Source: Amycolatopsis roodepoortensis (GTDB lineage Bacteria; Actinomycetota; Actinomycetes; Mycobacteriales; Pseudonocardiaceae). From it: a stretch of 64,000 bases of DNA. The notes under the pieces are model-generated. The model made no database searches. It saw only the letters and a program-made list of their open reading frames with translations, and was not told the origin of the DNA. Shown piece by piece: positions 58,301-64,000 of the stretch. The position numbers were made by a program, and so were the translations under genes. The stretch lies in assembly GCF_014873915.1 (NCBI RefSeq), contig NZ_JADBEJ010000001.1, positions 1,612,001-1,676,000 on the forward strand, written 5' to 3'. Positions within the stretch are counted from its first letter, which is position 1; each line of letters opens with the position of its first letter.

Positions 58301-58881
58301 CCTGGCCCGCCATCGGGCGGGTACTTCTGAACTGGATACGACGGGGACAGCGACGGACTCAACGCGTCGTGACCGGCAGCGCGCCGGTCACGCAGCTCGA
58401 TGACGTCCGGGCGCTGGTGAGCGCTCTCGACCTGCCCGCCACCGCCACGCCTGACGAGCTCGCAGCCCGTCTGTCTACAGTGCGCCGCCGCCCCATCCAG
58501 ATCCAGCCCTACCCGCCGAACATCGTGGCCGAGGCCCGCCGATCCGGCGAGCCTTTGCCTTACGGTGTCTGGGTTTCTGGTGCCGCTACCGACTTCATCT
58601 TCTTCCGAGACGACACCACGCACAGCCACCGGCGGCACATCGTCCTGCACGAAGTCGGGCACATCGTCTGCCGTCACGTCGGGGACGACGCCGGCGAGGC
58701 CGACTCCGGCGAGCCTGATCACGCCATGATCACCCGCGCGGTAAAGCGCGCCGGGGGCTTCGCTGCGGATCAGGAGCAGGCCGCCGAAACATTCGCCTAC
58801 CTGATCGAGCGCCACACCAGGCCCAACCTTTCCGCGACCGGCGAAACGCCCGCCGCGCGTTACCGCCTCCTGGAGGACTGA
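58297..58881 (+). CDS. ImmA/IrrE-family metalloprotease (anti-repressor)
   Basis: A 194-residue zinc protease with the gluzincin motif HEVGHIVCRH (His118, Glu119, His122) and a later Glu-rich helix (DQEQAAETFAYLI). In ICEBs1 and phages, ImmA cleaves the cognate XRE repressor after DNA damage and triggers induction. ATGA coupling to the repressor and a 0-base gap to the next membrane gene show a single operon. Confidence 0.88.
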   Translation: MTWPAIGRVLLNWIRRGQRRTQRVVTGSAPVTQLDDVRALVSALDLPATATPDELAARLSTVRRRPIQIQPYPPNIVAEARRSGEPLPYGVWVSGAATDFIFFRDDTTHSHRRHIVLHEVGHIVCRHVGDDAGEADSGEPDHAMITRAVKRAGGFAADQEQAAETFAYLIERHTRPNLSATGETPAARYRLLED

Positions 58882-60087
58882 ATGCCCATCCCCGTCGCCC
58901 AGGTCCAGCAGCTCCTGACCTGGCTGGCCGTGACCGCCGCACTGCTCTACTGGATCAGATCCTGGCGGCGCTCCCGCACCCCCGGCCTGCTGGCCATGGT
59001 CAAGGCGCTCGCCGCGCTCGACGTCGCGTTGATCCTCGGCACCGACTGGGGCGTGCACGACTGGCTGTTCGGCATCCCCACGCTGCCGAACTACATCGTT
59101 CACGTGCTCACGTTGTCCTCGGCCTACTGGCTCCAGGTCTTCGTGCTCTACCTCGCTCACCCGGTCGAGACCATTCCCGCCAAGGTCCGGACCCGGACCC
59201 GCATCCTCATCGGGGCGCAGCTCGCACTGTGCGTCCTGTACCTGCTCGGGCTGTTGCCGGGCAACCTGCCCGCCATCACCGCCGAGGCGGGCAACCACAC
59301 CTTCGTCGTCGCCTACCTCGCCGTATTCGAGCTGTACCTCGGACTGGCCATGTTCGACGTCGTCTACGTCGGCCGCCACGCCAAGGACCTTCCCCGCGGC
59401 TACCTCCGCACCGGCCTCCGCCTCCTGCGCTGGGGCGGCATCTGCGGCCTGGCCTTCGTCGCGCACAAAGCGCTGTACTCCCTCGCGGTCCGCTTCAACC
59501 TCAATCCGCCGTGGGCCGAACTCGGCAACATCGGCGCTAGCCGCGTGCTCACCACGGCCGGAATCCTGCTGCTCATGGCCGGGGTCACCGTGCCCGCCGT
59601 CGTCCCTCGCCGACAGCTCCGCCGCCACTACCGCGCACTCGAACCGCTGTGGCGCGACCTGACCACCTTCGCCCCCGAGCTGCGGTACGACGCACCACCA
59701 GCCCGGCGAGTCTTCGGACGGCCCGACGTCACCGATCTGGTCCGCACCCGCCTGACCGAGATCAACGACGTGCTGGTCGGGCCGTTGCAGCCGTACCTGG
59801 ACCCGGCGGCCTACACCGCCGCACTCCAGTCGGCCGAGGCTGGTGCCTCCAGCGCGAACCGGGCACACGCGCAGGCCGTGACCATCGCCACGGCCCTGGT
59901 CACTGCGGAGCACGGCGCACCCGTGCACGCCGAGCACCCGGTAGCGTTCACGCCGGACGAGGCCACCGATGACTACCGCGAGGAAGCCGCGTGGCTCGCG
60001 ACGGTCGCCACCGCCTACAGCACGTCCACCACCGTCGCCGAGATCCTGAAGGAGACCAGCAGTCATGCCGCCGACCCTGTCCACTGA
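58882..60087 (+). CDS. DUF6545 / MAB_1171c-type membrane protein
   Basis: A 401-residue protein. The N-terminal 240 residues hold about seven transmembrane helices; the C-terminal half (RRQLRRHYRALEPLWRDLTT onwards) is cytoplasmic and matches DUF6545, widespread in actinobacteria next to XRE and ImmA genes. It starts immediately after the ImmA stop. The family is loosely annotated as a putative transporter, without evidence. In a prophage it could sense or block superinfection. Confidence 0.8.
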   Translation: MPIPVAQVQQLLTWLAVTAALLYWIRSWRRSRTPGLLAMVKALAALDVALILGTDWGVHDWLFGIPTLPNYIVHVLTLSSAYWLQVFVLYLAHPVETIPAKVRTRTRILIGAQLALCVLYLLGLLPGNLPAITAEAGNHTFVVAYLAVFELYLGLAMFDVVYVGRHAKDLPRGYLRTGLRLLRWGGICGLAFVAHKALYSLAVRFNLNPPWAELGNIGASRVLTTAGILLLMAGVTVPAVVPRRQLRRHYRALEPLWRDLTTFAPELRYDAPPARRVFGRPDVTDLVRTRLTEINDVLVGPLQPYLDPAAYTAALQSAEAGASSANRAHAQAVTIATALVTAEHGAPVHAEHPVAFTPDEATDDYREEAAWLATVATAYSTSTTVAEILKETSSHAADPVH

Positions 60088-60703
60088 GACCGCCACCAGC
60101 GAGACCCGGCGGCGCGCGGCCCGCATCGCCACCGAAGTTCTCGCCCCGTGGGTCTGGGTCCTCGGCCTGCCGCTCGTCGTTGCCTGGAAAGTCACCGGTT
60201 ACCACCTCGGCCAGAGCCTGCTGTGGGGGCTCATCGTCGGCGTCACCGGCTCGCTGATCCCGATGGCTGTCATCGTGCGCGGGGCAAAACAGGGGAAGTG
60301 GGACAGCCACCACGTCACCAACCGCGCCGGACGGCTCGTCCCGTTCGCCGCGTGCATCGGCTCGCTCGCACTCGGGTTCGTCATCCTCATCGTCGGCAAC
60401 GCGCCGCACCAGATGATCGCTCTCGCGGCCGCCGAACTCGCCTGCCTCGTCCTCGCGCTCGCGATCACCTTCGGGTGGAAGTTCAAGATCTCGATGCACG
60501 CTATCGTCGCGGCCGGTGCCACCGTAATGCTCATGCGCGTCTACGGCCCATGGCTCGCCCTGCTATTCCTCGGCGTCGCCTGGGTCTGCTGGTCCCGCGT
60601 CGAACTTAAGGACCACACAACAGCCGAAGTCAGCTTCGGCGCCGTCGCCGGTCTTCTCGCCGGTGGCGGAATCTACATCGCACTTGCCGCCGCGCTGGCC
60701 TAG
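60065..60703 (+). CDS. PAP2-like multi-pass membrane protein
   Basis: A 212-residue protein with about six transmembrane helices. It overlaps the DUF6545 gene by 23 bases; GGAG lies upstream of the ATG. GYHLGQSLLWGLIVGVTGSLIPM and FKISMHAIVAAGATVMLMRVYGP resemble the core of PAP2-type phosphatases found with DUF6545, but the complete phosphatase triad is not visible. It ends the immunity operon. Confidence 0.7.
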   Translation: MPPTLSTETATSETRRRAARIATEVLAPWVWVLGLPLVVAWKVTGYHLGQSLLWGLIVGVTGSLIPMAVIVRGAKQGKWDSHHVTNRAGRLVPFAACIGSLALGFVILIVGNAPHQMIALAAAELACLVLALAITFGWKFKISMHAIVAAGATVMLMRVYGPWLALLFLGVAWVCWSRVELKDHTTAEVSFGAVAGLLAGGGIYIALAAALA

Positions 60704-60708
60704 ACAGG

Positions 60709-60739
60709 AGTGGGGCGCTGTTAGTAGCAGCGCCCCACT
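60709..60739. terminator. Bidirectional terminator after the immunity operon
   Basis: A perfect 12-bp stem (60709-60720 with 60728-60739) around TTAGTAG, between the rightward immunity operon and the leftward XRE/GNAT operon. Confidence 0.9.
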
Positions 60740-60743
60740 TCAG

Positions 60744-60911
60744 TCACGCCGACTTCTGGCCCTGCTGCTCTTCTTCCCTGCGGGTGTCCTCGAACTCGTC
60801 TTCGGTGTTGGGGTTCGTGGACTCGGTCCGCCACCAATCCGCGGGAACGTCCACAAGAGACGAATCGTTCGCCATCTCGATGGGCTCACGGTCCACACGG
60901 TCAGTCCACAT
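60744..60911 (-). CDS. Small acidic protein
   Basis: A 55-residue acidic, Trp-containing peptide (MWTDRVDREPIEMANDSSLV to the Glu/Gln-rich end). Its ATG lies in the last codons of the GNAT gene in another frame, with AAGGGA upstream. No family recognised. Confidence 0.5.
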   Translation of the reverse strand: MWTDRVDREPIEMANDSSLVDVPADWWRTESTNPNTEDEFEDTRREEEQQGQKSA

Positions 60912-61485
60912 GAGAGCGTCCCTTTGTCCACTCGCTGCGGAGAATCGAGTAGAGGACAGAATCGCGCCAGGCCCCATTGGTGAAGACGTGATCGCGGAGG
61001 ACGCCCTCCTGCTTGAACCCGAGTCGGTCTACAACCCGCTGAGAGGCAGGGTTGTCCGGGCCGATCGCTGCGGTGACCCTGTGCAGTTCCAGGTTGGCGA
61101 ACGCGAAGTCAAGCATGGTCGAGACCGCATCCGATGCAAACCCCCGGCCCCAGCAGTCTGCGGCCACGGCGTATCCGAGCTTCGCGGCCTGCACTCCTGA
61201 TAGGGCGAGTCGGCAGAAGCCGATCAGACTGTCGTCGTCCGTGCGCGTGATCGCAAGGTAGTACTCGTTCCGAGGCAGAGATCGCGCACGTTGGACCGCT
61301 CCGTCGACCATGGCTTGCGCAGCCGCTTCATCGCGGCTGTCGAACGAGAGGAAATGCGTCACCCGATCGTCGCCGACGATCCGGTGCGCGGCGGGCCCGT
61401 CGGACGCTCGGAACTCCCGAAGCCGGGTCGTGGTGCCCATCAAGTGAACGCCCGTCCACGTTTCTTCTGTGCCCTTGGCGGTCAC
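60901..61485 (-). CDS. RimJ/RimL-type GNAT acetyltransferase
   Basis: A 194-residue acetyltransferase. TTRLREFRASDGPAAHRIV, LGYAVAADCWGRGFASDAV (acetyl-CoA loop) and RVVDRLGFKQEGVLRDHVFTNGAWRDSVLYSIL are the full RimJ/RimL pattern for N-terminal or small-molecule amine acetylation. A GTG at 61485 overlaps the XRE stop (GTGA), so it is coupled; an internal ATG at 61440 is an alternative start. Confidence 0.88.
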   Translation of the reverse strand: MTAKGTEETWTGVHLMGTTTRLREFRASDGPAAHRIVGDDRVTHFLSFDSRDEAAAQAMVDGAVQRARSLPRNEYYLAITRTDDDSLIGFCRLALSGVQAAKLGYAVAADCWGRGFASDAVSTMLDFAFANLELHRVTAAIGPDNPASQRVVDRLGFKQEGVLRDHVFTNGAWRDSVLYSILRSEWTKGRSHVD

Positions 61486-62801
61486 TGGGGCAGCGCCAAT
61501 CGCTGAGAGGTGAACGCACGCATCGAATCACCTAACTCGTTGAGGGCGCGGCCTTCTGCTTCGATCGCGGCGAGACTTCGCTGTACGTGCCCTACGGCCG
61601 TAACGACGCCGTGCGTTCGCTGACCGGTGGGCAACTCCAGAACCTCGGTCATCGCGTCGGCGGCCCCATCGAATTCGCTTCTGGCGATCCTTGCGACGGC
61701 GAGGGCGCACCGTGTTCCCGCCTCGTCGCCGAACGCCCGATCGCCGGCGGGAGCGGTCTCATATGCGGCGATCGCTTCGAGCGCAAACCGCTCGGTCGAT
61801 GCGGCAGCGTCGCTTCCTGCCCAAGCCAACGCTTCCGCAGCGTAGTAGAGCTGGCGCGGCCGATTGAACGTGCAAAACCCGCCCAAGTCGTCCAGGTCAT
61901 CTCTGCGAACGAGCTCGCGCGCCTCAGTCGCCCTATCGACTGCCTCGCGGGCGTCATCAAACTGGCCGAGTGCCGCTAGCGACCGTGCTTCCCCGGATGC
62001 GAGCCACACCGCAGACGTGTTCCTGCTCCGCTCCGCGAACTCCCCACCTTGGCGGGCGTACTTGATGGAGTCGGAGTAGCGACCAGCCCAATAAGCGATG
62101 AGTGACTGTAAGCCCTTAACCCAAGCCTTCAAGCCATCGTGTCCGGCATTGTCTGCGGCCGCGAAGGCCGCTCGCGCATGGACCATTGCTTCGTCCGACG
62201 CGCCGATATCGTGCGAAGCACGTGCCATGAGTCCGGATGCGACACCAGCAAGAAGATAGAGATCCCGACTCTGCTTCGGGCGCTGGCGGCCCTCAAGCAG
62301 ACCGAAGACCTGGTTCTGCGTTTCGCTCATGTCGCCCACCAGGGCTTCCAGTGGCTCCTGCTGATAGGCCACTGTCAACCGGCGAACGTCGTCGGTCAGT
62401 TGGTCCAAGGTTTCTGTTCCCACGTTCGATACCTCCGTCCTGCTCAGGAACTCGCGTGCCCGCATTGCGCTCCTCGCGATCACCTGTCGTTGCCAGTCGT
62501 ACCGCTCGTGGTCAGGCGGTAAACCGATTGTCTCCATCGGGCTTGCCTGGAGGACGAGTCCGCTTCCCACGGCCGGACCCAACAATCGAGAAGCGGCTTC
62601 GCCGAATATCTGTTCGAGTGCCGCCTGAGCGTGGGCATAGGGCCGCTTCTTCAGATCGCCGTTGACCCACCGGTACGCCTGGCGCTCGGACATCTCGGTT
62701 CCAGTGATCTCCCGGTACCGGTCCATGAGATCCCTGAGCGTCATGCGCTTCTGCTTCATCAGCTGGTCAAGGCGGGTACGCGGCAACTCGCTGTCGACCA
62801 T
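61482..62801 (-). CDS. XRE-type regulator with TPR-like domain
   Basis: A 439-residue actinomycete regulator. The N-terminal helix-turn-helix (RTRLDQLMKQKRMTLRDLMD and MSERQAYRWVNGDLKKRPYA) is followed by a long helical region (about 120-420) of TPR-like repeats that in relatives binds a signal peptide or small molecule. The ATG at 62801, five bases after GGAGG, is preferred over the adjacent GTG. It is coupled to the GNAT gene and divergent from the small genes leading to the graspetide precursor, which it may control. Confidence 0.82.
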   Translation of the reverse strand: MVDSELPRTRLDQLMKQKRMTLRDLMDRYREITGTEMSERQAYRWVNGDLKKRPYAHAQAALEQIFGEAASRLLGPAVGSGLVLQASPMETIGLPPDHERYDWQRQVIARSAMRAREFLSRTEVSNVGTETLDQLTDDVRRLTVAYQQEPLEALVGDMSETQNQVFGLLEGRQRPKQSRDLYLLAGVASGLMARASHDIGASDEAMVHARAAFAAADNAGHDGLKAWVKGLQSLIAYWAGRYSDSIKYARQGGEFAERSRNTSAVWLASGEARSLAALGQFDDAREAVDRATEARELVRRDDLDDLGGFCTFNRPRQLYYAAEALAWAGSDAAASTERFALEAIAAYETAPAGDRAFGDEAGTRCALAVARIARSEFDGAADAMTEVLELPTGQRTHGVVTAVGHVQRSLAAIEAEGRALNELGDSMRAFTSQRLALPQ

Positions 62802-62837
62802 CACGCCCTCCTCTATCCCGATGCCTCCACATTAGGG

Positions 62838-62893
62838 CGAGTGCGCTCGTTGGAGCGAGCTCAGCTGGCAGAAGGCAGAAGAAGGCAGAAGAA
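62838..62893. repeat. Hairpin and GGCAGAA repeats between divergent genes
   Basis: GCTCG-N6-CGAGC (62845-62860) is followed by three GGCAGAA copies at 62867, 62874 and 62884. It lies upstream of the XRE/TPR gene and could include its operator. Confidence 0.5.
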
Positions 62894-62997
62894 GTCAGGG
62901 ATCACGGCATTCCGAAGTCAGAGTCCGGCGCGCCAACCTGGAGGTATCCAACACGCTGCGTTACCAGCGGCGATAGGCGAACGACCAGGAGCAGCAC

Positions 62998-63195
62998 ATG
63001 TCTCAGCTGCATGATCAGAAGCACGGCGCCGCCGCAGGCCACGTCGTAGGCGACACCGTGATGCCCGCCAAGGGCGACCTCGGACCGCACGCCGCAGGTC
63101 CGGAACCGGACATCAAGCCTTCCGGGCCTGCGGTGTGCCCAATCGCGAGCGCTGCGGTTGGGCTGGATTTGGTGAAGGTGGCACAGGGGTGCTGA
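62998..63195 (+). CDS. Small protein upstream of the graspetide gene
   Basis: A 65-residue protein, MSQLHDQKHGAAAGHVVGDT, with AGGAG six bases before the ATG. His/Gly/Pro-rich first half and two Cys residues near the end (AVCPIAS, VAQGC). Its stop lies inside the start region of the next gene. No family recognised. Confidence 0.6.
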   Translation: MSQLHDQKHGAAAGHVVGDTVMPAKGDLGPHAAGPEPDIKPSGPAVCPIASAAVGLDLVKVAQGC

Positions 63196-63587
63196 CACTG
63201 GTGTCTGACGAACGAACCGCGCCCGGCACGTTCGACCGGTTGAGGGACACGTGGACTCGGGCCTACAAGGAGTACCGAGAAGCGCGAACAGTTGCCATAA
63301 ATGCACCGGAAATCGCTGACTTTGCTATGCAGACCTCGTATGCGGCTCGTCGAGTGGCGCGGGCATGGCACGAACTGTCGCTGCTTCCGGGGCTCGACTG
63401 GTGGTGCATAGCCGCGTTGGCTGCGGCTTCAGAGGGCATGAGTGAAGTTGCGGTCCAATGGATGACGAGAGCGCAAGTGTTGGCCGAGGCATCGAACGCG
63501 GGACACGCCACAACGGCCAAGGCAGGTTTGGTAAGCCGTCACCCATCACCCGTTCGCAGACCGCGTCCCGGTCGGCAGGACCGTTAG
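63189..63587 (+). CDS. Unknown helical protein upstream of the graspetide gene
   Basis: About 132 residues from GTG 63189 (GTG 63201 is an alternative). Mostly helical with Ala- and Trp-rich segments (AWHELSLLPGLDWWCIAALA) and a basic, Pro/Arg-rich C-terminus. It overlaps the upstream small gene. No domain recognised. Confidence 0.55.
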   Translation: MLTLVSDERTAPGTFDRLRDTWTRAYKEYREARTVAINAPEIADFAMQTSYAARRVARAWHELSLLPGLDWWCIAALAAASEGMSEVAVQWMTRAQVLAEASNAGHATTAKAGLVSRHPSPVRRPRPGRQDR

Positions 63588-63668
63588 CGTCTTCAGACTA
63601 GTTCAATTATGTGATTTAGAGATTTCCGAATGCCAAAGGGGCAGTCGGCAGATAAAGAAAGTAGTGAC

Positions 63669-64000
63669 ATGACCGCAAGTGTTTTGGAGCGTTTCGCGAG
63701 TGATCCGGTAACGAGCCACAGCGGACAGTTCCCGCTCGGGCGCCTGGAGGAGACAGCCGACCACAGCAGCCCGTCACCCGCCGGTGTCCGGCCGTGGGTT
63801 CTCGGCGGGATGCGCCCGGCTCGCCACCAAGGCAACCCGATCCGTGAGGCATTCACCTACGACCACGACCTGCAGGTGGCAGTGAGCCAGACCGGGGTGC
63901 CGTTGACTATCACCGCGGCTACCGCGAACAAGGTCACGAACAACGATGGCGACGAAGGACCGTCGGAGGACTTCACCTACGACTACTGCCCCGATTCGCC
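63669..64000 (+). CDS. ATP-grasp-modified RiPP (graspetide) precursor, cut by window edge
   Basis: 110 codons are visible and no stop is reached. The leader contains VRPWVLGGMRP (about 41-51) and FTYDHDLQVAV (about 63-73), the conserved elements of ATP-grasp-target RiPP precursors (TgmA type). The core region is Thr-rich (PLTITAATANKVT) and then acidic with an Asp-Gly (NNDGDEGPSEDFTYDY). Graspetide ligases join Thr/Ser or Lys side chains to Asp/Glu; in the fuscimiditide and amycolimiditide group a PIMT-like methyltransferase also forms an aspartimide. The ligase and methyltransferase genes should follow beyond 64000. An in-frame ATG at 63630 would add 13 residues. Confidence 0.85.
   Translation, partial: MTASVLERFASDPVTSHSGQFPLGRLEETADHSSPSPAGVRPWVLGGMRPARHQGNPIREAFTYDHDLQVAVSQTGVPLTITAATANKVTNNDGDEGPSEDFTYDYCPDS

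Overview
The window is GC-rich throughout, with GTG starts, strong G/C at third codon positions, SAH-riboswitch control of ahcY, DUF3040 and DUF6545 family proteins and actinophage-type tail genes. This fits a filamentous actinomycete of the Pseudonocardiales, most like Amycolatopsis; the genus is my inference.

Layout. (1) 1-6.5 kb is core chromosome: a truncated ahcY behind an SAH riboswitch with an overlapping terminator, DinB polymerase, a YCII/DGPF protein, a DUF3040 membrane protein, a MetE-C-like protein, a LysE exporter, a GNAT acetyltransferase and an alpha/beta hydrolase. (2) 6.58-7.82 kb is an intact IS30-family element with a 3-bp target duplication, inserted inside a perfect terminator-like palindrome. 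(3) 7.8-9.9 kb carries a MerR/GyrI-like regulator and an epoxide hydrolase. (4) 9.9-27.7 kb is an oxalate/formate catabolic island: two OFA-type MFS carriers, FdhD, a SucCD-type ligase, an oxalyl-CoA-decarboxylase-like ThDP enzyme, a textbook formyl-CoA:oxalate CoA-transferase, an NDP-forming acyl-CoA synthetase, a GntR/FCD regulator, a PanE-like reductase and a three-gene NAD-linked molybdenum formate dehydrogenase whose catalytic chain is split in two. Four copies of one near-palindrome (ATACtGTATgCAATCT type) precede the transcription units, so GntR probably controls them all. Proposed flow: oxalate enters by OFA, Frc makes oxalyl-CoA, the ThDP enzyme releases CO2 and formyl-CoA, Frc recycles CoA and frees formate, and FDH oxidises formate to CO2 and NADH; FdhD sulfurates the Mo cofactor.

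(5) From 27.9 kb to at least 60.7 kb lies a siphovirus-type prophage. A large serine integrase and the lysis genes come first, followed leftward by tail, connector, capsid, scaffold, portal and terminase genes (29.7-47.4 kb, minus strand). Then come a regulatory gap, a PP-loop enzyme module, an HNH nuclease, a rightward operon of early genes (50.3-53.9 kb) and leftward replication genes (54.2-57.6 kb). A rightward immunity module ends it: XRE repressor, ImmA/IrrE protease and two membrane proteins. Notable points are a -1 frameshift GGGAAAC in the tail chaperone, a gene running backwards inside the tail operon, and four leader hairpins with an identical CAGCAA loop on covarying stems, each just upstream of an early gene.

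(6) 60.7-64 kb has a leftward XRE/TPR regulator, GNAT and small-protein operon, then rightward small genes ending in the start of an ATP-grasp-modified RiPP (graspetide) precursor cut by the window edge. The right attachment site and prophage boundary could not be located.
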